DNA from: Oceanicaulis sp. BBD 1991-10
GTDB taxonomy: Bacteria > Pseudomonadota > Alphaproteobacteria > Caulobacterales > Maricaulaceae
Direction of reading: 5' to 3'
NCBI GenBank assembly: GCA_001657295.1
Contig: LYSW01000002.1
Coordinates: 1 to 64,000, forward strand
DNA: 64,000 nucleotides
Of this stretch, positions 44,444 through 53,501 are shown piece by piece. Position numbers and translations under genes: made by a program. Under the pieces are notes generated by a model that saw only the letters and a program-made list of their open reading frames with translations, ran no database searches and was not told the origin of the DNA. Numbering within the stretch: position 1 is the stretch's first letter; every line of letters starts with the position of its first letter.

Positions 44444-45262
44444 TCACTCGACTCGCAAATGATTGACCTGGGTCGCCTGGATATTGATCGAGCCGATCTG
44501 AGTGGCCGCGCGAAACCGCACCGGCACATGCACGCCGTCGATCGGCGCGAGCCAGATCGTCACCGGGCGCCGCGTTTCTTCTTCACTGGGCCGGTCGCCT
44601 TCGTCATAGCCGCTGATCGGCTCCAGGAAGGCCTGGCAGCGCAGCGCGTCGCCGCGAAAGGCGCGGGTGCGCACCGCATCCTGGCCGACATTCACAAAGC
44701 GCAGATCATAGCGCGCCTTGCCGTCGAAGACCGGCAGGCGGCCCTGACAGGTCTGACCGTCTTCCTCAAAATTCAGCGCAAGGACGACATTCAGCAGGAC
44801 CGTGATCGGATCGAGCGCGCCTTGGCGTTCTTCATCGGTCGCCGGCGGCTCGCCCATGGAGCCGAAGGGCGGGTTCACATCCGGGGTCGCCAGACCTTCG
44901 CGGAAATCGATGCCCACGACCCGGCCCTTATTGCTGGCGAAATTCGTATGCTCGTAACGCCAGGGCTCAAGCCCCTGGCCGTTCACATAGCCCACCGTGG
45001 TGGCCTGAATGTCGGTGTCGTCGAACCAGCGCAGCAGGCCCGCGCTGCGAAAGCTTGCGGCGGCGGAGTAATCTTGCGCGCCGATGCGGGCGTTGACGCT
45101 GATATTCGCGACATTCAGAAAATAGACCGATCCGATATATTCCACATACAGCTGGCTGGCGGCCGTGACGACGGGCGAAGCGCCGTCATCATCAGCGGCG
45201 GCGGCGCTGGTGTAGCTGACCAGCGGCAAGAGCGCGAAAAGGGCGAAACGGGCGAAGCGCAT
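44444..45262 (-). CDS. Exported DUF3108 protein
   Basis: A 272-residue protein with a signal peptide (1-23) and a beta-rich mature part. It fits DUF3108: a Y-x-V-Y-I-x-x-x-N-I-S-like opening, FRSAGLLRWFDD, the GRLPVFDGKARYDL segment and a C-terminal WLAPIDGVHVPVRF. Family members are thought to be periplasmic or outer-membrane associated; function unknown. The Met at 45262 begins the signal peptide; the open frame upstream is not part of the gene. It is divergent from rpmB. Confidence 0.82.
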   Translation of the reverse strand: MRFARFALFALLPLVSYTSAAAADDDGASPVVTAASQLYVEYIGSVYFLNVANISVNARIGAQDYSAAASFRSAGLLRWFDDTDIQATTVGYVNGQGLEPWRYEHTNFASNKGRVVGIDFREGLATPDVNPPFGSMGEPPATDEERQGALDPITVLLNVVLALNFEEDGQTCQGRLPVFDGKARYDLRFVNVGQDAVRTRAFRGDALRCQAFLEPISGYDEGDRPSEEETRRPVTIWLAPIDGVHVPVRFRAATQIGSINIQATQVNHLRVE

Positions 45263-45489
45263 GGGCGAGATTCCTGCTCGGTCGGGCCAGATATGTAAGC
45301 CCCCCGCGGCTGTCTGCAAGATGAACGCCAGGCGTCCTCCCGGCAAGCGCTGCGCTGCACCAGGCGGCCCGGCGAACGCCCAGACGGCTTGACGCGGCAA
45401 GTCCGCTCCGGTAATTCGCCCGCTCTTGCGCTGCGGGGCACCGGCTTTCGCAGACGCATCCGTATTAGAAAAAGCTTAAGGTGGAAGCC

Positions 45490-45777
45490 ATGTCGCGCCG
45501 CTGCGAATTGACGGGAACCGGTCCGGTTGCGGGCAATAACGTGTCCCACGCCAACAACAAGACCAAGCGCCGCTTCCTGCCCAATCTGTGCCAGGTCACG
45601 CTGGCGTCGGAAACCCTGGGCCGCTCCTTCCGGCTGCGGATCGCGGCCAAGGCGTTGCGCAGCGTGGATCACACCGGCGGGCTGGACCAGTTCCTGCTCA
45701 AGGCCCGGGACGGCGATCTGTCGGCCAACGCGCTGAAGATCAAGCGCGAGATCAAGAAGGCCCAATCCGCCGCCTGA
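45490..45777 (+). CDS. rpmB: 50S ribosomal protein L28
   Basis: A 95-residue ribosomal protein. [29 protein letters not shown] is the classical L28 opening, and K-A-L-R-S-V-D-H and the basic C-terminus ([10 protein letters not shown]) follow. The ATG at 45490 has GTGGAAG before it. It is a single gene ended by a strong terminator, as usual for rpmB in alphaproteobacteria. Confidence 0.95.
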   Translation: MSRRCELTGTGPVAGNNVSHANNKTKRRFLPNLCQVTLASETLGRSFRLRIAAKALRSVDHTGGLDQFLLKARDGDLSANALKIKREIKKAQSAA

Positions 45778-45805
45778 TCGCGCGCCGGCCTTTGCGAGCT
45801 GTTAC

Positions 45806-45838
45806 AACACCCGCCGGTATCCGGCGGGTGTTTTGTTT
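45806..45838 (+). terminator. Rho-independent terminator of rpmB
   Basis: A perfect stem AACACCCGCCGG / CCGGCGGGTGTT with a three-base loop (TAT), followed by TTGTTTT, begins 29 bases after the rpmB stop. Textbook intrinsic terminator form. Confidence 0.92.
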
Positions 45839-45887
45839 TGCGGCCCCCGCCGGGCCGCCCGGTCAGTCCTTCTGCTGAATCCGGCGA

Positions 45888-46481
45888 CTAGAACGGGTTG
45901 GGCGATCGTCCCTCGATGGCGATCATGCAGGTGACCGCCAGATAAGGCGTGCGAACATCGACGGACTCGAAATGGGGCGTGACTGCAGGGTCCATTCTAA
46001 ACACCCCGCCGCGAGGGTGCGCCGAATGGCGCGCCGCCAGGACTTCGACCCCGCCGCCGTCCTCGGCGCGCTGGGCTTGCGTCGTGGCGAATTCAAGTTG
46101 CGGAAGACGCGCCGGGACGTGTTGTTGCTGCAGATGCACCGAGACGGACCCGCCTCGCTCGCCAAGGCCATAATTGGGCAGGCCCGCGCCGCGGCCCGCT
46201 CCGATGAGCACGCGGCCTTGGGCGTCCGGCAAGTAGACTAAGCTGCCCCGTCCAACTCCCGGCGGATTATATCGATCGCGCAATATGTCGAGTAATTCCG
46301 GATTGGCCTGTGCGTCCAGACCTCGTCCGTCGCACTTCGCCCATCCATCGGGCACGCGGGTTCCTGCGAAGAACCGGATTTCGCCCAGATATGGTCCGGC
46401 GTCAGCGGCGTCTTGCGTCGCTGTTTCGCTCCCGGCCACCAGCGCCAGCACGACAGCGCCCAAGCTTATTGCGTGCTTCAT
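45888..46481 (-). CDS. Exported phage-tail-collar domain protein
   Basis: A 197-residue protein with a signal peptide (1-19) and a tail-collar fold: GEIRFFAGTRVPDGWAKCDG, a LDILRDRY segment and LPDAQGRVLIGAG. The C-terminal part has HLQQQHVPARLP and ends with a conserved-looking YLAVTCMIAIEG. Stand-alone exported collar proteins (Mdp-like) occur in many bacteria and are not proof of a phage; no phage genes are near. GGGAG lies before the ATG at 46481; an upstream in-frame GTG is less likely. Confidence 0.85.
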   Translation of the reverse strand: MKHAISLGAVVLALVAGSETATQDAADAGPYLGEIRFFAGTRVPDGWAKCDGRGLDAQANPELLDILRDRYNPPGVGRGSLVYLPDAQGRVLIGAGRGAGLPNYGLGERGGSVSVHLQQQHVPARLPQLEFATTQAQRAEDGGGVEVLAARHSAHPRGGVFRMDPAVTPHFESVDVRTPYLAVTCMIAIEGRSPNPF

Positions 46482-46566
46482 ACCACTGCTCCCTTGGTTC
46501 ACCTTGCTCGGCCGGACAAGGCCGAGTCATCAACGCTAGTGCACCTTGAGGCGGTATGAAATTCGT

Positions 46567-48261
46567 TTATGCGAACAAGGCTTCCTGTCGCCGCACGACT
46601 CTTCCGTGCTGGAGTTCGACGACTTCGCTGGCGCGCTCCAGAAGCGCGGCGCGGTGAGTGACCATCAGGACCGAGCGGCGCTCGTCCGCGTCCAGCCAGG
46701 CGTCAAGCGCGTCCAGGAAGTCGGCTTCCGTATCCGCGTCCAGACCCTCGGTCGGTTCGTCCAGCAGGAGGATGGGGGCGTCTTTCAAAAACGCCCGCGC
46801 CAAGGCCAGACGGCGCGCCTGGCCGCCGGAGACGAGGGCCCCATCCTCCCCGATCCAGGTGGCCAGGCCCTCGGGCATCGCGCGCACGAAGTCGGCGGCC
46901 TTGGCGCGCTCCAAGGCGTTCCACAGCGCGTCTTCCTCGGCCTCGGGATCAGCGATCCATAAATTGGCGCGAATGGTGGTCGACAACAGCTCGGCGCGCT
47001 GATCGACCAGGGCGAAGCGCTCGCGGACATGGGCGGGCAGGTGACGCTCCACCGGCGAGCCGCCGAGCAGAATTTCGCCGAACTGCGGTGCGTAAAATCG
47101 CATCAAAAGCTTGATCAGGCTGGATTTGCCCGATCCCGACGCCCCGACCAGCGCGAGGCGGGCGCCTTCGGGAAGGCTCAGGGAGACATTGTCGAGCGCC
47201 GGCGTGTCGGCGCCGGGATAGCTGAAGCTGACATTGCGCAGCTCCACCGCCCAGCCCGGCTTGAGCTCCTCGACGGCGTCCGGGGCGGCGACCAGCGGCG
47301 CCATCGTGTCCAGTTCGCGCAAGCGCTTGGCGGCTTCGGCGGTGCGCCCGAACAATTCACCGGCCTGGACCAGGGGCGCGGCGCCCTCAAACAGTGCAAA
47401 GGCGATGAAGCCGGCCAGGGCCGCCAGGGCGGCGGGCGCGCCGGCCGCGGCGGCGGAACCGAAACCGATGACGAAGGTGGCCGGCCCGGCCAGCGCCAGG
47501 ATGGCGGTGTTGAACACGCTGGTGTCGGCCAGCTGACGCTGGGCTTTCACCCAGTCCTGGCTGGAGGCGTCAAGCCGGTCGATGATCCGCGTATGGGCGC
47601 CGTAGGCTTTCAGCTCGGCCAGGCCTGCGGCGAGATCGCCGGCCTCCGCGCGGGCGTCGGCGGCGTGGGTCACGACCGCCTTTCCCGGCGCCTGGCCGGT
47701 GCGGGCGGCGAGAATCGGCAGACCGAAGCTCGCCAGCAGGAACGCGCCCAACACGCCGGGCAGCGCGGCGGGTGCGAACAGGGCGAGCAGGATGGCGGCG
47801 AACACCGCGCCGAGCAGGGCCGCGACCAATGGCGTGAACAGGCGCAGATAAAGATTGTCGAGCGCATCGACATCCTGGGTGACGCGCGCCAGCACGTCGC
47901 CGCTGCGAAGGCTGGACAAGCGGCCCGGCGCCAGGGGCGCGGCGATGTCGAAGACCCATAATCGCAAGCGCGCGAGGACCCGGAAGGTCGCTGAATGCGT
48001 GACCAGCCGCTCGGCGTAGCGCGCTGCGGTCCGGCCCATCGCAAAGCCCCGGACCCCGCCGGAGGCGAACATATAGTTGAACACCGCGCCCAGGCCCGAG
48101 AGGCCGGCCACGGCGGCGGCGGTGATGAACCAGCCGGACAGCGACAACAGCCCGATGCCGGCGAGCAGCGTCAGCGCCGCAAGCGCCGCGCCCAGCCGCA
48201 TCAGCCAGCGGTCGGGATGGGCGAGCTTGAGAAAGAAGCCAAGATCTTTCAGCGCCTTCAT
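46567..48261 (-). CDS. cydC: Glutathione/cysteine ABC exporter subunit CydC
   Basis: A 564-residue half-transporter with about six membrane helices (1-330) and a C-terminal ATPase: Walker A GASGSGKSS, signature LVSGGQARR, Walker B ILLLDEPTEG. With CydD it exports thiols to the periplasm and is required for cytochrome bd assembly. Its start overlaps the cydD stop by four bases (ATGA). Confidence 0.93.
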   Translation of the reverse strand: MKALKDLGFFLKLAHPDRWLMRLGAALAALTLLAGIGLLSLSGWFITAAAVAGLSGLGAVFNYMFASGGVRGFAMGRTAARYAERLVTHSATFRVLARLRLWVFDIAAPLAPGRLSSLRSGDVLARVTQDVDALDNLYLRLFTPLVAALLGAVFAAILLALFAPAALPGVLGAFLLASFGLPILAARTGQAPGKAVVTHAADARAEAGDLAAGLAELKAYGAHTRIIDRLDASSQDWVKAQRQLADTSVFNTAILALAGPATFVIGFGSAAAAGAPAALAALAGFIAFALFEGAAPLVQAGELFGRTAEAAKRLRELDTMAPLVAAPDAVEELKPGWAVELRNVSFSYPGADTPALDNVSLSLPEGARLALVGASGSGKSSLIKLLMRFYAPQFGEILLGGSPVERHLPAHVRERFALVDQRAELLSTTIRANLWIADPEAEEDALWNALERAKAADFVRAMPEGLATWIGEDGALVSGGQARRLALARAFLKDAPILLLDEPTEGLDADTEADFLDALDAWLDADERRSVLMVTHRAALLERASEVVELQHGRVVRRQEALFA

Positions 48262-49931
48262 GCGGCGCCTCCCAGTTCCACGACCGCGTCGCAGCGCAGA
48301 CGCACGGCCGGGCTGTGCGTGGCGATCATCACGGTGCGCCCTTTGGCGGCGCGGGTCAGCGCGTCCAGGAAGCGCGCTTCAGCCTCGCCGTCGAGATGGG
48401 CGGTGGGCTCATCAAGCAGCAGGAGCTTCATGTCGACCGCCAGCGCCCGGGCCAACGCGACGCGCTGGGCTTGACCGCCGGACAGGCCATGCCCGCGCTC
48501 GCCGAGCTGCGTGTCGAGGCCGTCGGGCAGGCTGGCCGCGAACTCCATGACGCCCGCCGCGTCCGCCGCCATCTGAACCTGATCATCGCTGATGTCCGGG
48601 TCGAACACGGCGATGTTGTCGCGGATGGTGCCGTGGAAGACGCGCGGCTTCTGACCGATCCAGGCGGCCGACCCGATCAGGGGGCCGGCGATCGGGGCGT
48701 CGTTGATCCAGATTACGCCTTCGGTCAGCGGGGCATAGCCCAAAAGCAGCTTCAGCGCGGTCGATTTGCCGGCGCCGGATGCTCCCCACAGGGCCGTGAT
48801 CTCGCCCGCCTTCGCAGTGAAGCCGGCCGCCGCCAGACCCCGGCGGCCGTCCGGATAGACGGCGCCCGCCCGTTCGAAGCGGATGTCCGGCGCAGCCGTC
48901 AGCCTGGGCGACGGCGTCGCCATCGCCTGGTCTTCATCGGGGAAGAAATCCGCGATCGCCTCCGCCCCGGCCTCCGCGTCGGCCTTGTCGTGGTACGCGG
49001 CCGACAGACGGCGGAGCGGCAGATAGTATTCAGGCGCGAGAAGCAGCAGGAAGAGCCCGCTTTGCAGGCCCAGCGTCTCGCCGGGATCAAAGGGCAGCTC
49101 GCCCAGCAGCGAGAAGCCGACATAGACGGCGGCCCCGGCCACTGCGACGGCGGCGAAGAATTCCAGCACGGCGGAGGAGAGGAAGGCCAGGCGCAACACC
49201 TTCATGGTGCGCGCCCGGAAATCCTCCGAGGCGCTGTAAAGACCGGCGCGCTCAATGGCGATGGCGTCAAAGGCGTTGAGCGTCTCCAGCGCCTGCAGCC
49301 GGTCATTGAACCGGCCGGCCAGACGGGCGAGCACGCTCATCTGCTGCTTGGCCGCGGCGGAGGCGCCGGCGCCCACCAGCGCCATGAATATGATCAAGGC
49401 CGGCACGGTCGCGAGGAATATCATTCCCACGACCCAGGACTGGGTGAAGGCGGCGATCAGGATCACCAGCGGACCCAGAGCCACAACCGGCAGCAAGGGC
49501 CGGTAGCGTCCGAAATACCCGTCCAGCTTCTCCACCGCATCGATCAGCGCTGAGGCGGTCTGGCCGGACGGCGTGCGTTCGGCGAAGGACGGGCCGCGCT
49601 CGGCCAGCGCCTCGGCGGCTTCGCGGCGGACATGGGCGCGCACGCTTGCGGACGCTTCAAAGCTGGCGCGCGCCTCGCCCGCCTGCAGGCCGGCGCGGAT
49701 CAGCGCGCAGACCAGCGCCAGGACAAGCCCGGAGCCGATCGCGTCGCCTGCGACCAATGCGCTCACGGCGCTCGCGGCGCCCCAGGCGAACCCGATGAAG
49801 GCGAGATGATGCATCACCCCGAACACGGCCGCGCGCAGCTCATGGGGCGCGCTGATCCGCGTCCATGCTTTCAACAGCTTGGCGGGGTCGGCCGAGGCTT
49901 CGGCGGCGGCGATCTCGGCCGGTGCGGTCAT
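48258..49931 (-). CDS. cydD: Glutathione/cysteine ABC exporter subunit CydD
   Basis: A 557-residue half-transporter: membrane domain over about 1-320 and a C-terminal ATPase with Walker A GASGAGKST, signature GLSGGQAQRVALARAL and Walker B LLLLDEPTAHLD. It heads the cydDC unit and is divergent from cydABX, sharing the upstream region that contains two inverted repeats. The start is taken at the ATG at 49931; a GTG five codons upstream is possible, and neither has a good ribosome binding site. Confidence 0.92.
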   Translation of the reverse strand: MTAPAEIAAAEASADPAKLLKAWTRISAPHELRAAVFGVMHHLAFIGFAWGAASAVSALVAGDAIGSGLVLALVCALIRAGLQAGEARASFEASASVRAHVRREAAEALAERGPSFAERTPSGQTASALIDAVEKLDGYFGRYRPLLPVVALGPLVILIAAFTQSWVVGMIFLATVPALIIFMALVGAGASAAAKQQMSVLARLAGRFNDRLQALETLNAFDAIAIERAGLYSASEDFRARTMKVLRLAFLSSAVLEFFAAVAVAGAAVYVGFSLLGELPFDPGETLGLQSGLFLLLLAPEYYLPLRRLSAAYHDKADAEAGAEAIADFFPDEDQAMATPSPRLTAAPDIRFERAGAVYPDGRRGLAAAGFTAKAGEITALWGASGAGKSTALKLLLGYAPLTEGVIWINDAPIAGPLIGSAAWIGQKPRVFHGTIRDNIAVFDPDISDDQVQMAADAAGVMEFAASLPDGLDTQLGERGHGLSGGQAQRVALARALAVDMKLLLLDEPTAHLDGEAEARFLDALTRAAKGRTVMIATHSPAVRLRCDAVVELGGAA

Positions 49932-49992
49932 GGATTTTGAATACACGGGCTTAAGCGACCTTGGTCTGCGGCGCCTCGTCCCATGCGACAGC

Positions 49993-50012
49993 TTGCGGAG
50001 GTCTCACCGCAA
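49993..50012. promoter_or_regulatory. Inverted repeat TTGCGG-N8-CCGCAA in the cydD/cydA promoter region
   Basis: A perfect six-base inverted repeat with an eight-base spacer, lying about 80 bases ahead of cydA and 60 bases ahead of cydD. Symmetric repeats with this spacing suit a dimeric regulator. It is not an FNR (TTGAT-N4-ATCAA) site. Operator function is inference. Confidence 0.45.
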
Positions 50013-50038
50013 AGCTGGGGGTGCATAGAAACGCCAAA

Positions 50039-50070
50039 GGCCGCATTGCAAATAGGGGATTTGTGCGGCC
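50039..50070 (+). promoter_or_regulatory. Long hairpin directly upstream of cydA
   Basis: GGCCGCA (50039-50045) pairs with TGCGGCC (50064-50070). Inside, CAAAT (50049-50053) pairs with ATTTG (50059-50063), leaving a TTG bulge and an AGGGG loop. The outer stem ends about 10 bases before the cydA ribosome binding site. It could be an operator for a dimeric regulator or an RNA leader structure; the sequence does not say which. Confidence 0.55.
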
Positions 50071-50092
50071 GAGAGGGAATACGGAGGCCTTC

Positions 50093-51670
50093 ATGGTCGA
50101 TATGGACGTCGTGGACCTGTCGCGTTGGCAATTTGCGCTGACCGCCATGTACCACTTCCTTTTCGTCCCGCTCACGCTGGGCCTGGCCTTCATGCTCGCC
50201 ATCATGGAGAGCGTCTACGTCATGACCGGCCGTCAGGTCTGGCGCGACATGACCAAATTCTGGGGCGCGCTGTTCGGCGTGAACTTCGTGCTCGGCGTAT
50301 CTACAGGGATTACGATGGAATTCCAGTTCGGCATGAACTGGAGCTATTACTCGCACTATGTCGGCGACGTGTTCGGCGCGCCGCTGGCGATCGAAGGCCT
50401 GATGGCGTTTTTCCTGGAAGCCACGCTGGTCGGCCTGTTCTTCTTCGGCTGGGACCGGATGAGCAAGCTGGGCCATCTGGCCGCCACCTGGCTGATGGCG
50501 CTGGGCACCAATCTGTCCGCCCTGTGGATCCTGATCGCCAACGGCTGGATGCAAAATCCGGTGGGCTCGGAATTCAATCCAGAGACCATGCGCATGGAGG
50601 TCACGGACTTCGCCGCCGTGCTGTTCAATCCGGTCGCCCAGGCCAAATTCGTCCATACGGTCTCCGCCGGCTACGTCACCGGCGCGCTTTTTGTCTTAGC
50701 GGTCTCCGCCTTCTTCCTCCTGAGCCGGCGCTATACCGGTTTCGCCAAGCGCTCGATGACGGTCGCCAGCGCCTTCGGTCTGGCCGGCGCTTTATCGGTG
50801 GTCGTTCTGGGCGACGAGAGCGGCTATGCGCTCACCGACAATCAGAAAATGAAACTCGCCGCGCTTGAAGCCATGTGGGAGACCCATGAGGCGCCGGCGC
50901 CGCTGACCCTGATCGGGTTTCCCAACGAGGAAACGCGCGAGACCGAAAACGCCATCGACGTGCCCTGGGTGCTGGGCCTGATCGCCACGCGCAGCTTTGA
51001 TCAGGAGGTGCAAGGCATCCTGCCGCTGGTCGCCATTGCGGAGACGCGGGTGGAGAACGGGCTCGGCGCCTATGACGCGCTGGAGCGATTGCGCGCGAAC
51101 CCGGACGATGTCGAGGCGCGCGGCCAGTTCGAGCTGAGCAAGCGCGATCTGGGCTATGCTCTGCTGCTCACCCGCTATGTCGAGGATCCGCGCGAGGCGA
51201 CGCCGGAGCAAATCTCCCAGGCCGCCTGGGACACCGTGCCCGACGTCTCCATGATGTTCTGGAGCTTCCGCATCATGGCGGGGCTGGGCTTTTATTTCAT
51301 CTTGCTGTTCGGGATCGCTTTCGTCCTGTCCTCCCTGCGCAAGCATGAAACGCGCTGGTTCCTGAGGCTGGCCTTGCTGTCCTTGCCGCTGCCCTGGATC
51401 GCGGCCGAGCTGGGCTGGATTCTGGCCGAGGTGGGCCGCCAGCCCTGGATCATCGAGGGCGTCCTGCCGACCTTCCTGGGAGTCTCCAGCCTCAACGCCG
51501 AGCAGATCATCCTGACCATGGTCGGTTTCACCGTGCTCTACGGCGCCCTGGCCATCGTGGAGATCAGTCTGATGGTCCATCTGATCCGCAAGGGTCCCTA
51601 TCCCGAAGACGAAGGCCGGCCGGCGCCCGAGCCGCGCCCGGGCGGTCTTGAACCCGTCCCGGCCGAGTAG
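50093..51670 (+). CDS. cydA: Cytochrome bd quinol oxidase subunit I
   Basis: A 525-residue inner-membrane subunit carrying hemes b558, b595 and d; it oxidises quinol and reduces oxygen at low oxygen levels. The N-terminus with MYHFLFVPLTLGLA holds the heme b595 histidine; other marks are GVSTGITMEFQFGMNW, ALGTNLSALWIL and the quinol-loop/C-terminal WILAEVGRQPW. The long hydrophilic Q-loop resembles the E. coli bd-I type. GGAGGCC precedes the ATG at 50093. cydB starts 11 bases after its stop. Confidence 0.94.
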   Translation: MVDMDVVDLSRWQFALTAMYHFLFVPLTLGLAFMLAIMESVYVMTGRQVWRDMTKFWGALFGVNFVLGVSTGITMEFQFGMNWSYYSHYVGDVFGAPLAIEGLMAFFLEATLVGLFFFGWDRMSKLGHLAATWLMALGTNLSALWILIANGWMQNPVGSEFNPETMRMEVTDFAAVLFNPVAQAKFVHTVSAGYVTGALFVLAVSAFFLLSRRYTGFAKRSMTVASAFGLAGALSVVVLGDESGYALTDNQKMKLAALEAMWETHEAPAPLTLIGFPNEETRETENAIDVPWVLGLIATRSFDQEVQGILPLVAIAETRVENGLGAYDALERLRANPDDVEARGQFELSKRDLGYALLLTRYVEDPREATPEQISQAAWDTVPDVSMMFWSFRIMAGLGFYFILLFGIAFVLSSLRKHETRWFLRLALLSLPLPWIAAELGWILAEVGRQPWIIEGVLPTFLGVSSLNAEQIILTMVGFTVLYGALAIVEISLMVHLIRKGPYPEDEGRPAPEPRPGGLEPVPAE

Positions 51671-51681
51671 GAGCAAGACTT

Positions 51682-52824
51682 ATGGAAATCCCTCTCTCCT
51701 ACGAAATGCTGCGGGTGATCTGGTGGGGCCTTCTGGGCGTCCTGCTGATCGGCTTCGCGGCCACGGACGGCTTTGACCTGGGCGTGGCGGGGCTGTTGCC
51801 GCTGGTCGCGCGGACCGACACCGAACGCCGGATCGCCATCAATACGGTGGGGCCGACCTGGGAAGGCAATCAGGTCTGGCTGATCCTGGGCGGCGGCGCC
51901 ATCTTCGCGGCCTGGCCGCAAGTTTATGCGGTCAGTTTCTCGGCCTTTTACCTGGCGATGTTCGTCGTGCTCGCGGCGCTCATTTTGAGGCCTGTGGGCT
52001 TTAAATACCGGTCCAAGCGCGCCGATCCGCGCTGGCGCTCCTTCTGGGACTATGCGCTGTTTGTCGGCGGCTTCGTGCCGGCGCTGATCTTCGGCGTGGC
52101 GGTCGGCAACGTTCTGGTCGGCGCGCCGTTCCGGATCGACGAAACCATGCGGATTTACTGGGAGGGCCATTTCTTCGGCCTGCTCAACCCCTTCGCGCTG
52201 CTCTGCGGTTTGCTGTCAGTCTCCATGCTGTTTCTTCACGGGGCCACCTGGCTGTCCATGAAGGCGGAACATGGACCGGTGCGCGACCGCGCGCGGGCGC
52301 TCGCCCCGCGCCTGGCGCTGGCCTCCATGGCGCTGTTCGCCATTGGCGGCGTCTGGATCGCGTTCGCCGACTTCGGATATGTCGCCAGCGCCGTCGACCC
52401 GGCGGGGCCGTCCAATCCCTTGCTGACCGAAACCGTGCGCGAGGGCGGCGCCTGGCTGAACAATTACGCCGCCCATCCCTGGATGATGGCCGCGCCGGCG
52501 CTGGGCTTCGGCGGCGCGCTGGCGGCGATGCTGGGGCTTCGGATCAATTCGGAGAGCCTGGCCTTCCTGGGCTCGAAGCTGTCGGTGGTGGGGATCATCT
52601 CGACCGTGGGTCTGTCCATGTTCCCCTTCATCCTGCCCTCCAGCATCGATCCGGCCTCCAGCCTGACCGTGTGGAACAGCTCTTCGAGCCAGACCACGCT
52701 CTTCATCATGCTGGTCACCACGGTGATTTTCCTGCCCATCGTGCTCGCCTACACCGCCTGGGCGTTCAAGGTGATGTGGGGCCGCGTCACCGCCGATCAG
52801 GTCCAGTCCGGCGATTATTACTGA
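51682..52824 (+). CDS. cydB: Cytochrome bd quinol oxidase subunit II
   Basis: A 380-residue membrane subunit, partner of CydA. Marks are GFAATDGFDLGVAGLLP, the NTVGPTWEGNQVWLI segment typical of CydB, and about nine hydrophobic helices. The start follows GGAGCAAG. cydX begins 12 bases after the stop. Confidence 0.94.
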   Translation: MEIPLSYEMLRVIWWGLLGVLLIGFAATDGFDLGVAGLLPLVARTDTERRIAINTVGPTWEGNQVWLILGGGAIFAAWPQVYAVSFSAFYLAMFVVLAALILRPVGFKYRSKRADPRWRSFWDYALFVGGFVPALIFGVAVGNVLVGAPFRIDETMRIYWEGHFFGLLNPFALLCGLLSVSMLFLHGATWLSMKAEHGPVRDRARALAPRLALASMALFAIGGVWIAFADFGYVASAVDPAGPSNPLLTETVREGGAWLNNYAAHPWMMAAPALGFGGALAAMLGLRINSESLAFLGSKLSVVGIISTVGLSMFPFILPSSIDPASSLTVWNSSSSQTTLFIMLVTTVIFLPIVLAYTAWAFKVMWGRVTADQVQSGDYY

Positions 52825-52836
52825 GGAGACTGAGCA

Positions 52837-52962
52837 ATGTGGTATTTCGCCTGGATCCTCGGCCTGGGACTGGCCTGCGCCTTCGCGATCCTCAACGCCA
52901 TGTGGCATGAGTTGTCGCTGGCCGAAGAAGGCGATGACGGCAGCTCGTATGAAGCCTGGTGA
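52837..52962 (+). CDS. cydX: Cytochrome bd small subunit CydX (YbgT family)
   Basis: A 41-residue single-helix membrane protein read as MWYFAWILGLGLACAFAILN followed by AMWHELSLAEEG. This has the conserved W-Y-F-x-W-x-L-G opening of CydX/YbgT, which stabilises the oxidase. TGAGGAGACTGAGCA precedes the ATG, giving a good ribosome binding site. It is the third gene of the cydABX operon and too short for most gene callers. Confidence 0.9.
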   Translation: MWYFAWILGLGLACAFAILNAMWHELSLAEEGDDGSSYEAW

Positions 52963-53501
52963 GGGGCACGCCCCGGCGGCCGTCACACAGGTGAGCCGTT
53001 CGGAAGGTCCGGCACGAAGCTCTGCGAGCTGGCCTTCCTAATCGGTTTGGCGGCGTCGTCGGCGGGCGGAGTCTGATCGGGCTGCGCCGCGAATTCGCCG
53101 ACGCCGCGCCGGCCTTTGGCTAAGCCGTATGGGTCTTGCTTCTCAGCGTCGCCATGATGGTTCCGGTCGCCCTCGGACTCCCGAACTTCATGTTGCGGAA
53201 ATCCATTGTCACGCTTGGGGGCGCCGGCGCCGTCGGGATCATCGGCAAGCTCGTGAACGGCTTGGTTCTCTGGGGTATCGCGACAGCCATTCAGAGCATG
53301 TGGGGCGGCTTGGTCGGGCATTTGGCCATCCTCATGGCGTTCGGCCGGGTCCTGACCCGACAGATGCGCGCACAGGGGCCTGCCCGGAGCTGCTGAACAA
53401 ACTCGCACCTTGACGGTCGGGATTGCTTGACCGGGCGGGCCGGGTCCGTACCTTCCCCTCACACGCGTCGAAACGACGCGGTCGAGGGAGGACATGGGGC
53501 G
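52963..53501. other. Gap with a possible small membrane-protein gene
   Basis: 539 bases between cydX and the acyl-CoA synthetase gene. Directly after cydX, GGGGC-AC-GCCCC could form a small hairpin, but without a T-run. The only frame with coding character is the small hydrophobic one at 53154. GTCGAGGGAGGACATGGGGCG at the right end is the ribosome binding region of the next gene. Confidence 0.45.
53154..53396 (+). CDS. Possible small two-helix membrane protein
   Basis: An 80-residue frame beginning MMVPVALGLPNF, with two hydrophobic helices separated by the charged MLRKS segment and a basic end (GRVLTRQM). Third codon positions are about 85% G or C, as in neighbouring real genes, while the opposite-strand frame is not biased this way. 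No convincing ribosome binding site is seen; a TTG at 53136 is an alternative start. No family recognised. Confidence 0.4.
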   Translation: MMVPVALGLPNFMLRKSIVTLGGAGAVGIIGKLVNGLVLWGIATAIQSMWGGLVGHLAILMAFGRVLTRQMRAQGPARSC

